64,000 nt of DNA from Actinernus sp. WN-2022 (GCA_030867875.1 JAOWCC010001589.1:89117537-89181536); one strand, 5' to 3'; numbered from the stretch's first letter, positions 24,901-34,182 are shown. Numbers and translations are program-made. The notes: generated by a model not told the origin, from the letters alone.

Positions 24901-26849
24901 TGAGTCAATTGGTGAAATCCAGAGTGCTAACTCAACCCTCCCCCCTCAGTTCAAGTTTGGCTAGCCTGGAGTAGTTAAATACTGCTGACTTTTTAAACCA
25001 AGGGCTCAAACTTTCCCCATGATGCCATTCGGCAGAACTCTACGGACTCGTCGGCGGTAAGTATGCTTTCTTCTGTAGGATTTCCAACCAAATGTGCTCT
25101 AATTTTGTACAAATAAGCCACTGTAGGAGAGCTAGAGGACATCATTAAGTCTGATGATGGCTGAAAAGTACTTGGTTTGCTTTTAGTAGGCCTAATGTGA
25201 GGGGTTTCACAGGATTTTTCTGTTGTGTTTCTTCTTTGAGACACATGAAATAATTCTTCACTGAAATCCTTGAAATTCTGCAGTTGGTTGTCTTTTCCCC
25301 CTGCTCAACCTACATTGTATTATTAGGATGTGTTTTTGTCACTTTAAAGCAACGGCTCGAGTCCAAATCACCGCTCTTGGTTGTAGGGGTAAAAGACTTA
25401 TAAAAAAATCCTACAGGACTCCCAGAGGGGGGATCCCCTCGTCGATTTTTTCCATTACCCAGCATGCAATTGGAGGTGGGTGCAGGAAAACATGGTGGAG
25501 AGAAATGCAGAGTTAAGAACAGCATGCTTCACAGTCGCTTTGTGTGTTTTGTGCCAAAAAAACCTGGTGGTTGGAGAGATTAAAGAAGGTACTGTAACAA
25601 CTGAGTGCTGATTTTGTGTTTGCTTTTGATTTCAAGTGCGAACGGGAAAGGTTTTTTGAGCCGATTTTCAGCTCCTCGAAATTCGTGAAAATCAAAGAAA
25701 CAAGACAAGATCTCCAAAACAAATGACTTTTTCTCCAAAGTGGGGAGTCAACCGAGCGCTGGTTATAGCTCTGGCTTTTAAGTAATTCATCTCTTGAAGT
25801 AAAACCACAACATCGTACTTCTAGCATGTCTAGATTTGATACAATATTTTTTTCCAGTTACATGCTTCATATTGGCCGGTTTTGGCCGGGTTGGGTTCGA
25901 AAGGGTTAAGATCAAAATGTACATAATATTTTCAAAATGCACAGTAACACTTCATTTACTCTCACTGGCTAACATTGTAGAAACATTGTAGCTATACTTA
26001 ACAGAAGGTTCAGCGTGTTTACAGATAAAATTGTTCACTCTTCTGGTAAAACAGACTAGCTCAAAAACTAAACAAACTTCTCAGACATTATTTTTAAGCC
26101 ACTGGTAAACCTTTTCTATGTCAGCTACAGTGAAAGGACCTATTCCAGAGAGGGTTATACAGGCCCATAGAAGACACATGACTTGTGGACCTTGTCAATG
26201 TACACAGGGTACCCAAAAGACACAGGGTACCCAAAAGACACAGGGTACCCAAAAGCAAACAAAAGCATAATTGCCAAAGGCCTGTCTGGACTTCACATTT
26301 ATAGCATACAAATCCTGAAATCATGCTTATAATAATTATAGTGCTTGCAAAACATGCTGACTGAAACATTAATGTGCAAAACCTTAAATATATTTTTTAT
26401 TAATTCTTTAATTACAATCAAAATAATTTCCTTCTCAATAACAAAATTCCCCTCCGTAACAATTTTTCCCTTCCGTAACACTTTTTTATTTTGCTGTATC
26501 TCAGGAAAACTAAAATCAAACAGTTTGTGAGTTGTTAGTAAAGAAAAAAGTCATTTTAGTCAACATGTTATGTATTTCTACAAAATAATGATTGCAAAGC
26601 TGAGGTTCATAGCTATAAAAAATGCACAAAGGGTTTAAGGCACTTTAACACTCATGCTTTCAACATCCTTTAACATGTCGATATTTAATGTTGGACCAAT
26701 GTTGAATCAACATTGAAACCATGTGACCAAGGCTTTACCTTTGAAGGCTGATTGATCCATTTCACTTCCCCAGTGCTGGGGTTGAAGTAGTACGAGATCT
26801 GTCCAGTACCACTGTCCACTCCACACAGCAGCTCTTGTTCATTACTCAT
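14925..26849 (-). CDS. Probable three-exon C2H2 zinc-finger gene with a WW-like N-terminus
   Basis: Proposed exons are 26849-26739, 18385-18026 and 15941-14925. All junctions are phase 0 and together they give about 495 residues. The N-terminus resembles the second half of a WW domain, the middle is acidic and Ser-rich, and the C-terminus carries six tandem C2H2 fingers. The expected role is a nuclear DNA-binding regulator. Linking the first exon to the others is the weakest step: it rests on strand, order and phase across an 8.4-kb intron full of transposons. An alternative second exon at 25277-24993 would instead end the protein early. No known orthologue is recognised. Confidence 0.45.
15985..16640 (+). 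repeat. Dispersed repeat R1, copy 1, with a retroposon inserted
   Basis: It starts near ATATATGGGTTCTGACTGGT and contains an inverted pair (CACTGAGTGATATTTTGAAA and its near complement about 80 bp on). It runs through GCGATTTCCTCTACTTATCA and resumes after 16463 with TAATAATTCATGAAGGAAAA and CTGATACAGATTTCGTCCTG. The segment 16259-16470 is a retroposon 3' end (AAGCGCTTTT...AGCGCTATATAAATA plus (ATT)n) inserted at an ATTAAT. The second copy, at 46962-47990, holds collagen exon 4. Confidence 0.75.
16259..16470 (+). mobile_element. Retroposon 3' end with (ATT)n tail inside R1
   Basis: TAG-rich sequence leads to TGTAAAGCGCTTTTGG and AGCGCTATATAAATAAATAT, ending in ATTATTATTATTATT. The same GGCGCTATATAAAT/(ATT)n ending closes the SINE at 23625-24000, so both likely use a common LINE 3' end. 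Confidence 0.6.
16805..17830. repeat. Dispersed repeat R2, copy 1
   Basis: It shares several blocks with 44860-45710. AAACATTTGGTTTTCCGACA and the following ACTGCATTTTTATGC are in the same orientation. The GGGATTCCATGTTAAAT block, the AAATTCCCGC block and the AATTCCACAAAATATTCAAT block are inverted. The mix of orientations shows internal inversion in one copy of a foldback-type element. No coding potential. Confidence 0.6.
18026..18385 (-). CDS. Acidic middle exon upstream of the zinc-finger exon
   Basis: The exon follows a T-rich acceptor (TTTGTTTGCTATAG) and reads [20 protein letters not shown]..., through [17 protein letters not shown] and [10 protein letters not shown], to [10 protein letters not shown]. 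The tail is basic and could serve nuclear import. Two donors 6 bp apart are possible: after 18032 (CAA, then GTAGGT) and after 18026 (GGT, then GTAAGT). Both keep phase 0 and join in frame to the zinc-finger exon. The ATG at 18382 could also be the true start if the upstream exon is non-coding. The interrupted composition and good splice sites support an exon; the function of this region is unknown. Confidence 0.6.
18637..18774. mobile_element. Short hairpin MITE
   Basis: AATAGACCTTCCC at the left pairs with GGGAAAGGTCTATT at the right. Further in, GAACAATGGCACCAAGTCGA pairs with TCGACTTGGTGCCATTGTTC. The total is about 138 bp and non-coding. It lies within the first intron of the zinc-finger gene model. 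Confidence 0.7.
19251..19430. mobile_element. Short hairpin MITE
   Basis: The 38-bp arm beginning ACCCTTTCAGCTTGCTTGTT is answered by AACAGGCAAGCTGAAAGGGT ending at 19430, with GTTGCCCCAT/ATGGGGCAAC inside. The loop is about 100 bp. Confidence 0.7.
19440..20640. other. Intronic sequence, no supported feature
   Basis: AT-rich sequence within the presumed intron of the zinc-finger gene. No coding exon, array or inverted repeat is convincing. Confidence 0.4.
20705..20830. repeat. Palindromic TGTATCA/TGATACA cluster
   Basis: TAGTATTCTGTATCA and its complement TGATACAGAATACTA alternate, with TGTATCATTGGAATGATACA closing the cluster. At least three nested hairpins can form in about 125 bp. Origin unknown; possibly a small foldback element. 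Confidence 0.6.
20916..23335. mobile_element. Tc1-like inverted-repeat element carrying an inserted LINE
   Basis: The left end CAGTCCTGCTCAAAAACTTT, continuing GCAAC, is matched on the right by GTTGCAAAGTTTTTGAGCGA then GACTG. The ends begin with CAGT and follow a TA at the left, as in Tc1-type elements; the right flank reads CA, so the duplication is decayed. Inner flanks carry short repeated CCGCTAA, TAGTGCCAC and GCTAGCCACC words, some inverted. The centre is occupied by an antisense LINE fragment. No transposase is seen. Confidence 0.6.
21010..22400 (-). mobile_element. LINE fragment, reverse-transcriptase half, antisense
   Basis: On the minus strand, reverse-transcriptase motifs appear in order: [18 protein letters not shown] (motif A), [26 protein letters not shown] (catalytic), [38 protein letters not shown], and the C-terminal [20 protein letters not shown]. 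Stops and frameshifts break the frame. The 3' tail is a TTATTATTAT-type run near 21010. CR1/L2-like. Confidence 0.85.
23584..24117. mobile_element. Tc1-like MITE hosting a SINE
   Basis: CAGTCAATGCCAAAAAGGTT, continuing GTCCAGCAGAACA, at the left is the near-perfect inverted match of the right end, which finishes TTTTTGGCATCGACTG before TATA. A second inner hairpin (AATATCCATTGTTTTGG and its complement) lies at 24010-24075. The SINE at 23625-24000 sits between the left arm and this inner hairpin. Confidence 0.75.
23625..24000 (+). mobile_element. tRNA-derived SINE
   Basis: The head has RNA polymerase III promoter elements: TTAGCTCAGTTGGTAGAGC (A box) and GGTTCGAACCC (B box). It is followed by a tRNA-unrelated body and a tail GATATGGCGCTATATAAATA then (ATT)n. 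The tRNA-like part cannot close an acceptor stem with a CCA end and runs straight into the body, so it is a SINE rather than a tRNA gene. Confidence 0.85.
24879..25905. mobile_element. piggyBac-like non-autonomous element
   Basis: The ends CCCTTTGGAACCCA and TGGGTTCGAAAGGG are inverted and flanked by TTAA (24875-24878 and 25906-25909). TTAA followed by CCC is the classic piggyBac terminus. The 1.03-kb body has no transposase but contains the candidate antisense exon at 24993-25277. Confidence 0.7.
24993..25277 (-). CDS. Candidate alternative exon inside a piggyBac-like element
   Basis: After an acceptor (ACAACCAACTGCAG) 94 codons read [20 protein letters not shown] ... [19 protein letters not shown] ... 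EPLV, then a stop. It is phase 0 and would join in frame to the WW-like exon at 26739, giving a 131-residue protein. The family is not recognised. It lies entirely within a TTAA-flanked transposon, so it is either a transposon remnant or an exonised piece. Confidence 0.3.
   Translation of the reverse strand, partial: NFKDFSEELFHVSQRRNTTEKSCETPHIRPTKSKPSTFQPSSDLMMSSSSPTVAYLYKIRAHLVGNPTEESILTADESVEFCRMASWGKFEPLV
26201..26255. repeat. 18-bp tandem repeat, three copies
   Basis: ACACAGGGTACCCAAAAG is repeated three times with almost no divergence, indicating a recent expansion. GGGTACCC is itself palindromic. Confidence 0.9.
26739..26849 (-). CDS. First coding exon with WW-like motif
   Basis: ATG at 26849 opens 37 codons: [16 protein letters not shown], then [20 protein letters not shown], then K at an AAG/GTAAAG donor. 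[12 protein letters not shown]...P matches the second strand-turn-strand of WW domains, which bind proline-rich ligands. The usual first Trp is replaced by a Cys-Gly, so binding may be lost. An acceptor (TTTATCAATTCCAG) sits 18 bp upstream of the ATG, suggesting a 5' UTR intron. The downstream partner exon is uncertain: 18385 (zinc-finger gene) or 25277. Confidence 0.55.
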
Positions 26850-27251
26850 ACTTCAACTGCTGTATTTCTGGAATTGATAAATTAGTGTAATGAGTTGTAA
26901 GAGTTTACTAACCAAAGCAGACTTTTTCCCAAAACACTGGCTTAAATAGGGGCTACACAAAATTTCTAATCAAGCTCAAGTTTTAAATAGTTAACAAAAC
27001 ATGTTTTTCTCACAGATGTACAGGTATGTCTCATGGTTAGGGTTAGTGTGCGACTCCAATCTAAGTTAGGATATTGAGACATACATGTACTGTAGAATTA
27101 AGTTATTTATTTTATATAAAATACATGTAATATAGTCACCGACTATAAGTTAAGTCACTACATGTGCCTACCAACTACATGTATTTGCCAGTGCTTACCA
27201 AAACATATGTTTTCTCCCATCTACTGTACATTACTTGTTTTCAGAGTGGTT

Positions 27252-27508
27252 AGAGACCGGTCATTATTTAAGGGGAGTACCGGGTTGGATAAAAATCGTA
27301 CAGGTATAACAAAAAAAATCAGGAAAACCTTCTGGGTTTGGGATTTTTTAATCAACTATGTAACAGGATATGAAAAATTCAGGTCAAAACTCATACAGGG
27401 TTTGAATTTTTTTGAAAAATATCCAACAGGGTTCTAAAAAAAATATGAAAAAAAATGTTTTTATCCAACCCGGTACTGGGACCCTTTAAATAATGACCTG
27501 TCCCTTAG
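27252..27508. mobile_element. Inverted-repeat MITE
   Basis: The left arm contains GGTCATTATTTAAGG and ACCGGGTTGGATAAAAA. The right arm contains TTTTTATCCAACCCGGTAC and TTTAAATAATGACC. It is about 257 bp with an AT-rich loop; no transposase. The termini read roughly RGGACMGGTCATTATTT. Confidence 0.7.
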
Positions 27509-27855
27509 GGTGTGTCTTACATGTATTTTGATCAGGTTTGTGTTTATAGCCATTTGTGATCATATCTTTTTTTCTTACTATATATGTATTCAGAGTCTGA
27601 TTGACATGCCACTTAATTAGCCACTGCATAGCTGAGATTCTTAAGATGAGCCACTGATGAGCAGCGAGCCACTATATAGCCTGATACACTGTGTATGCAT
27701 GCATAGCTTAGATTCTTTAAGACATCACTGCACATGTCTGTGAAGCAAGATGGACATGTTTCTTGCTCGCTCTGCATGCACAAACCATATTTTCCTAATT
27801 ATGCTTGTACAGTAGATTATGTTCTTGTTACATGTACTTTGTTCTTAATGTTGTT

Positions 27856-27966
27856 ATGGCTCTTACCCATGAAGACCTTCAAGATGTTCTGGAGGAAAAA
27901 CTGAACCAAAAAATGGATCCCATTTTGAAGTCTGTTCAATTCATGATGAAACTTACCAGCTACCTT
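27856..27966 (+). CDS. Possible LINE ORF1-like start fragment
   Basis: ATG at 27856 reads MALTHEDLQDVLEEKLNQKM then DPILKSVQFM, a short amphipathic start of the kind found at the head of coiled-coil ORF1 proteins of invertebrate LINEs. The similarity ends after about 30 residues, where the frame becomes AT-rich noise. It is probably a transposon relic; a first exon of a host gene is the alternative. Confidence 0.3.
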
Positions 27967-28384
27967 TATGTGACTTTTTCTCATTGCTACATATTAGCAG
28001 GCACATGTATATAATACAAGATTATCTGCAAAGTCAACTTATATTTACCACAGATTTATTACATCACAGTGTTGCCTCTATTGTCAGAAAACAATAGCTC
28101 TTTTGATGACAGTGTAATAACAGGGGCAACACTGACATCATGAGATCCAAGATGGCAGCATGCAGGAAATTCAAATGGGTTTTAATTATCAACAAGAATA
28201 TATATCAGGGCATGAATGACATCTATTGTACAATTTACTGGAGAGAAACACAACAGCATCCATAACAAACACTTGAGAACAAACATTGTTTTTCAGCCAA
28301 CTGGTTCCCTGATAACACTTTGGTCAGAATTAAGACAATAGTGCAATATGTTTTGCTAGTTTGAATTTTATGACAGACAGAAGC

Positions 28385-28715
28385 ATGTGAAACATCTCAT
28401 TTCAAAGCTGAAGATTAAAGCTGAAGATTAATTTACAAAATCCGTTTTTATGCTTGCTTTTGATGCACAATCACACTTGTCACTAGGCTTCAGCATTTGA
28501 GCTTTAAAAGTAACAAAATGAGCCAATTATTCTTAACTCTTTGATCCAAATTAAGATAATAACAACCAGTGTCAGTAGTATTTTTGGTACACTGTAGTTT
28601 AACTTCTAGGACACTGAAGCATGAGAAATATCTTGTTTCAAAGCTGACGATTTACCAAATCCATTTTTACACTTGCTTTTGATGCATGATCACACTTCTA
28701 AGGAGCTGGAACTTC
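28385..28715. repeat. Diverged direct repeat of about 100 bp, two copies
   Basis: The block with TTTCAAAGCTGAAGATTA ... TTGCTTTTGATGCACAATCA (about 28400-28480) recurs at about 28635-28700 as TTTCAAAGCTGACGATTTAC ... TTGCTTTTGATGCATGATCA. The copies are about 240 bp apart. Confidence 0.6.
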
Positions 28716-28803
28716 AAATTGCTGTCTCAGGTGTAAAGACAGATGGCTTTCTGGTTCCCAGGTGTACTCTACCCAGTCAACAAGGAATTCACATTTCAAG
28801 CCG

Positions 28804-28823
28804 CCCCCCCCCCCCCCCCCCCC
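28804..28823 (+). repeat. Poly-C tract, exactly 20 bases
   Basis: An uninterrupted run of 20 C. It causes the spurious proline/glycine-rich frames on both strands here. Confidence 0.95.
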
Positions 28824-28959
28824 AACTCCATTTTGCCAAAATACATTCAACAGTGAATTTGCCACTGAGGACTGCCACCTGCCGGGGAATCTTTTCTGGT
28901 CGTGCAAGTTTGTTGATATTTTGTCAATAACTCTATTAAAAGTTGCTCGCTAATATACT

Positions 28960-29982
28960 TGCAGTGTTGATCCTCAGAGGACAATCCTTGGACCAGTTAT
29001 TTATTTTGTATAATTAATATAAATGATTTGTCAAATTGTTTGTCATCCTGCCAGCCCAGAATGTACACCGATGATACACATATAACTTATGCTGATTTAT
29101 AACTTATGCTGACAGTGATTTAAACTCCATCAAGTCTTTTTTAAACCAAGATTTGGATAATATCAGCAAATGGCTTATTGTTAATAAACTAATACCCTGA
29201 ATATGACTAAAACCAGATTATTTTATGTTAATTGGTTCAAGGCAAAAACTAAATACGTGGGCTGCGCCACCTGAATTGTTAATCCACAATACTCCAGTGA
29301 AACAATCGCTTGGAGTAATAATTGACGAAAACCTCATAATTATGGCACAGCCAAATCAATAATTTATCGAAAAAGATCGCCTCTGGTATTGGAGCCATCA
29401 AACAAATACGAACCTTTGTCCCTTCGGTAGCACTACATCATTCTTGTCTACAGTGCTCTTGTACAACCTCATTTCGCTTATTGTAATGTTGTCTGCGGGA
29501 ACTGTGGCAAAACACTATCAGATAAATTACAAAAGCTCCAAAACTGCATGTGCGGAATGTGCATTGACCTTTTCCACCTATGATGCAGATGCCGAGCAAT
29601 TATTTAAACAATTAACCTGGAAAAACCTCAGTACACAGCATCAAATTGCAAAAGCTGTGATGGTTCACAAATCCCTGCATGGTCTCACTCCTGAATATCT
29701 ATGCTCCAAATTTGTATAATTATCACGATGATGTACCTTATTCTTTAGGAGACTCTGCTAATAAATTTGCTCTTCTTTTGCCTGGAACCAATTACCTAAA
29801 AAAACAGCTTTAGCTATAGTGGTGTCGTTCTCTTGAACAGACTACCCCCTAATCTAAGGCAAGCAGAATCTCTGAATAACTTTTGAAAATTGCTTAATTT
29901 ACATTTTAATCATTAATTAGAAACACGGCAGTCATGGAAAGCAGGCTTCATTATTTGATTCTTAATGGTTATAGTCTAGATA
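28960..29982 (+). mobile_element. LINE fragment B, reverse-transcriptase 3' half
   Basis: Decayed frames read in order: ILGPVIYFV-like motif B, RMYTDDTHITYADSDL (the YADD site with Ala changed to Thr), FLNQDLDNISKWLIVNKL, KQSLGVIIDENL, and KNLSTQHQIAKAVMVHKSL ending TPEYLCSKFV. Several frameshifts and stops. The 3' UTR is cut at 29982 by the giant palindromic element and resumes at 32411. Confidence 0.75.
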
Positions 29983-32408
29983 CAGTACTGTTCGAAAAGA
30001 TTGCAACGAGAATTGGGGATATATCCCCGGGGATATTTCACTTTTAAGTGAAATATCACTTCACTAAGGGAAGTGAAATATCACTTTTGGTGACGTGAAA
30101 TATCACTTTTGGAAAGTGAAATATCACTTTTGGTGACGTGAAATATCACTTTTGGTGACGTGAAATATCACTTTTGGAAAGTGATATTTCACTTTTTGGA
30201 AAGTGATATTTCACTTTTGAAGAAGTGATATTTCACGTCACCAAAAGTGATATTTCACGTCACCAAAAAGTGATATTTCACTTTTTCGAACTGGACCTTT
30301 CACCGTCGTTATTATTCCTGTTCAAGCATGATGAGTTGTCAGTTTCTTACTCAACAGCGCCGTTCGCGTTCTTATTAACTAACGAAGCCAACTGCTTCAA
30401 AATAAACGTTCTTAAAAGACAGCCCGCAAACAATCTTCGGTTAACTTTTATTCCTGTTCAAGCGTGTCATGAGTTGTCAGTTTCTTACACAACACCGCCG
30501 TTCCCGTTCTTATTAACTAACGAAGCCAACTGCTTCAAAATAAACATTCTTAAAACACGGCCCGCTAACAATCTTCGGTTAACTTTTATTCCTGTTCACA
30601 CTTCATGTCTTGTCAGTTTCTTCAACACCGTTCTTATTAACTAACGAAGCCAACTGTTTCAAAATAAACATTCTTAAATCACGGCCCGCTACCTCCAATC
30701 TTCGGTTAACTTTTAGTCCTGTTCAAGCGTGGAGTTGTCAGTTTCTTACACAACACCGCCGTTCGGGTTCTTATTAACTAACGAAGCCAACTGCTTCAAA
30801 ATAAACATTCTTAAAACACGGCCCGCTAACAATCTTCGGTTAACTTTTATTCCTGTTCACACTTCATGTCTTGTCAGTTTCTTCAACACCGTCAGTTTCT
30901 TCAACACGAAGCCAACTGCTTTAAAATAAACGTTCTTAAAACACGGCCCGCTAACAATCTTCGGTTAACTTTTATTCCTGTTCACACTTCATGTGTTGTC
31001 AGTTTCTTCAACACCGTCAGTTTCTTCAACACGAAGCCAACTGCTTTAAAATAAACGTTCTTAAAACACGGCCCGCTACCAATCTTCGGTTAACTTTTAT
31101 TCCTGTTCACACTTCATGTCTTGTCAGTTTCTTCAACACCGCCGTTCCCGTTCTTATTAACTAACGAAGCCAACTGCTTCAAAATAAACATTCTTAAAAC
31201 ACGGCCCGCTAACAATCTTCGGTTAACTTTTATTCCTGTTCACACTTCATGTGTTGTCAGTTTCTTCAACACCGTTCTTATTAACTAACGAAGCCAACTG
31301 CTTCAAAATAAACATTCTTAAAACACGGCCCGCTAACAATCTTCGGTTAACTTTTATTCCTGTTCACACTTCATGTGTTGTCAGTTTCTTCAACACCGTT
31401 CTTATTAACTAACGAAGCCAACTGCTTCAAAATAAACATTCTTAAAACAGCCGTGATTTAAGAATGTTTATTTTGAAACAGTTGGCTTCGTTAGTTAATA
31501 AGAACGGTGTTGAAGAAACTGACAAGACATGAAGTGTGAACAGGAATAAAAGTTAACCGAAGCAGTTGGCTTCGTTAGTTAATAAGAACGGGAACGGCGG
31601 TGTTGTGTAAGAAACTGACAACTCATCACGCTTGAACAGGAATAAAAGTTAACCGAAGATTGTTAGCGGGCCGTGTTTTAAGAACGTTAATTTTAAAGCA
31701 GTTGGCTTCGTGTTGAAGAAACTGACGGTGTTGAAGAAACTGACAAGACATGAAGTGTGAACAGGAATAAAAGTTAACCGAAGATTGTTAGCGGGCCGTG
31801 TTTTAAGAATGTTTATTTTGAAGCAGTTGGCTTCGTTAGTTAATAAGAACGGGAACGGCGGTGTTGTGTAAGAAACTGACAACTCATGACACGCTTGAAC
31901 AGGAATAAAAGTTAACCGAAGATTGTTTGCGGGCTGTCTTTTAAGAACGTTTATTTTGAAGCAGTTGGCTTCGTTAGTTAATAAGAACGCGAACGGCGCT
32001 GTTGAGTAAGAAACTGACAACTCATCATGCTTGAACAGGAATAATAACGACGGTGAAAGGTGCAGTTCGAAAAAGTGAAATATCACTTTTTGGTGACGTG
32101 AAATATCACTTTGGTGACGTGAAATATCACTTTTGGTGACGTGAAATATCACTTTTGGTGACGTGAAATATCACTTTTGGTGACGTGAAATATCACTTTT
32201 GGTGACGTGAAATATCACTTTTGGTGACGTGAAATATCACTTTTGGTCAAGTGAAGTGAAATATCACTTAGGTGAAATATCACTTTTGTAGAAAGTGAAA
32301 TATCACCTTAAAACTTCACATAAAAGTGAAATTTCACTTTTCAGGTGAAATATCACTTTTTAAGTGATATTTCACTTCACCTCGTTGCAATATTTTCGAA
32401 CAGTACTG
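29983..32408. mobile_element. 2.43-kb Tc1-like giant inverted-repeat element
   Basis: Termini CAGTACTGTTCGAAAA and TTTTCGAACAGTACTG continue to 28-bp inverted repeats and are flanked by TA on both sides (29981-29982 and 32409-32410), the Tc1/mariner target. Inside, each end carries arrays of GTGAAATATCACTT or its complement, about two dozen in all. The middle is a tandem array of a 122-138 bp unit, forward from about 30300 to 31450 and inverted from about 31450 to 32060. No transposase is present. Open frames through the array are repeats of one translated unit and are not evidence of a gene. Confidence 0.85.
30300..31450 (+). repeat. Tandem array of a 122-138 bp unit (forward arm)
   Basis: Each unit contains GAAGCCAACTGCTTCAAAAT, then CACGGCCCGCTAACAATCTT, then TTTATTCCTGTTCA. 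GAAGCCAAC recurs at about 30384, 30522, 30646, 30783, 30908, 31033, 31167, 31289 and 31413. Unit length varies through optional CACCGCC...TTATTAACTAAC segments. It is inverted at about 31450, where the same unit continues on the other strand to 32060. Confidence 0.9.
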
Positions 32409-32410
32409 TA

Positions 32411-32525
32411 GGTTTACTTTTATGTTTATAGTTTATTATGTAGGTTATATATTGTAGTGTTTTATTATCCTATTGTAAAGACCTGATGATTTATTTACCA
32501 TGTATAAATAAAGATGATGATGATG
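32411..32525 (+). mobile_element. LINE fragment B, 3' tail
   Basis: The tail of the interrupted LINE: TATGTAGGTTATATATTGTA ... ATAAATAAAGATGATGATG, ending in a (GAT)n run, continuous with 29982 once the palindromic element is removed. Confidence 0.6.
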
Positions 32526-33034
32526 ATTTCTTTAAAGAAACCACTGCATGGTCTGGAGCACTTGTTCATTGCGTCTTGTCATTGCAAGGACTAAATGGGG
32601 CGAATGACTTCTCATCTAAAAAGCTTACATTCTTATAGACACACACAATTGTTTTCAGATTTAGGAAAAGTGCACCATATTTTCACACCTCTTTTGTCTA
32701 AACCAAAAGCTCTAGAAATTCCACAGCACCATACAAATTCATCCAAAAAGAAGTTCTCAAAATTTCAAGATTATATGCTTTTAAAAAATCACATTGTAAA
32801 ACAGTTTAAAAGCAGATTCTCCAGGCTTTCGACTCTCAAAATATGAGATATCATTCAAGCTTCTTGGTGTTCTAGAAGGCCCAGTCTAGAATAAAGGGAG
32901 TCAGTAGTAATTCACTTAGAATATAAATTATTATATACTTTATTACTTACATCACACCTAAGTTAATTCACAATGAGTTTCTTTATACTCTGTCTTTCTA
33001 TAAATCTGCATGAAGCTATAATTGAGGCCAAATG

Positions 33035-33340
33035 AAAAAAAATACTTGTTTAGCATCCCCGCCCGACCTGAGAAATGTCCCCGACCTCTAATTTATTTGT
33101 ATTTATTTTATTTTTCATAAAAAAACTTTAGAAAGTGTAAATGTGCCACTTAAAATATGCGCCGCCGCATTAAATATTTTAACATCGATGCCATTTTGTT
33201 TCTAAATCACTCTGTTGTAGATGCAAACCGGTGTCCCTATGTCTAGTCAAGACAAAATAAACTTCACATAGATAAAAAAATAATCTCCCTCCCTACCTGG
33301 AAAAATTGAAATGGGTGGACGCTAAACAAGTATTTTTTTA
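33035..33340. mobile_element. Inverted-repeat MITE
   Basis: AAAAATACTTGTTTAGCATC at the left and GACGCTAAACAAGTATTTTT at the right form terminal arms around about 260 bp of non-coding sequence. Confidence 0.65.
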
Positions 33341-33488
33341 AATCTGGTCTAAGTTCCTCATCCCCTCGAAAACCTGTTTTTATATGTTCAGGTCAAAGCA
33401 AAAACTCAGGCTGAGGTTTTAAAATAGCTTTTACATGCATTCAATAATAACATTTGAGTAGGTTATATATAATTAATATGCTATGTTA

Positions 33489-34182
33489 GGCCCGGTTCAA
33501 ACGTTGAACTTCTCATGTGCCGAATCTAATGTTTGTATTAAGTACATGAAAAGTTCGACGTATGAATCAATTAAGTTCGACAGATTTGTATTAGATTCGA
33601 CTCGTCGTTTTACGCGACTGGGCCAGTCGAATAAAACGACACAAGTTCGACGCTGATTACACTTTCGGGCTAGATGTCATGCGCAGACGTTAACTCAGAC
33701 ACGGAAAACAGCACGGGGAAAGTACCGCTGGATGCTGACGTACACTTCTTTTTAGGATGCCTCCAGTACTTCTGTATGAAGTGTTCAGTATTCGAAATCG
33801 ATGAAGACATTACTGCAAACCTTATGCTGGCGACAAAACGACAGGAATTCTCATGTTCGTGCAGAAACAAATCACTCCTGGAAAACTGGATCCCTCGAAG
33901 AGAAAACGTGACGAAAAGTTATTGGCAGTGGTACATGGTATCATTAGTCGTTGTCTTTGAAAATAAAAGGATCCTCTGATTCACAGAATGCTCTTTGTCC
34001 GTCATATCATGAGTGACTTTGGTCGCCAACCACCGATTTCATGTAAACATTCACCAAGTTAGCAATTAGATTCGACTCCATTAAATTCGACGTTTGAATC
34101 AAACGTCGCATTTAATTATTTGAGTCGACCCAAATAGGTATTAGATTCGGCACATGAGAAGTTCGACGTTTGAACTGGGCCT
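33489..34182. mobile_element. PIF/Harbinger-like non-autonomous element
   Basis: The 42-bp terminal inverted repeats (GGCCCGGTTCAAACG ... CTCATGTGCCGAATCTAAT) have only about two mismatches. A TTA duplication flanks them (33486-33488 and 34183-34185). This combination is typical of Harbinger-type elements. The body holds the unrecognised frame at 33674-33979 instead of a transposase. Confidence 0.75.
33674..33979 (+). CDS. Unrecognised 101-codon frame inside the Harbinger-like element
   Basis: ATG at 33674 reads MSCADVNSDTENSTGKVPLD, then ADVHFFLGCLQYFCMKC, then KRQEFSCSCRNKSLLENW, to a stop at 33979. It is Cys-rich in the middle and unlike the Harbinger DDE or Myb-like proteins. It may be captured host sequence or chance. 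There is no evidence of expression. Confidence 0.25.
   Translation: MSCADVNSDTENSTGKVPLDADVHFFLGCLQYFCMKCSVFEIDEDITANLMLATKRQEFSCSCRNKSLLENWIPRRENVTKSYWQWYMVSLVVVFENKRIL

Noticed and set aside
30225..32152. Long frames in the 30-32 kb region on both strands that look like repeat proteins (NEANCFKIN... units)
   Set aside because: They are translations of one tandem DNA unit present in both orientations within a palindromic transposon, with varying unit length and no start context.
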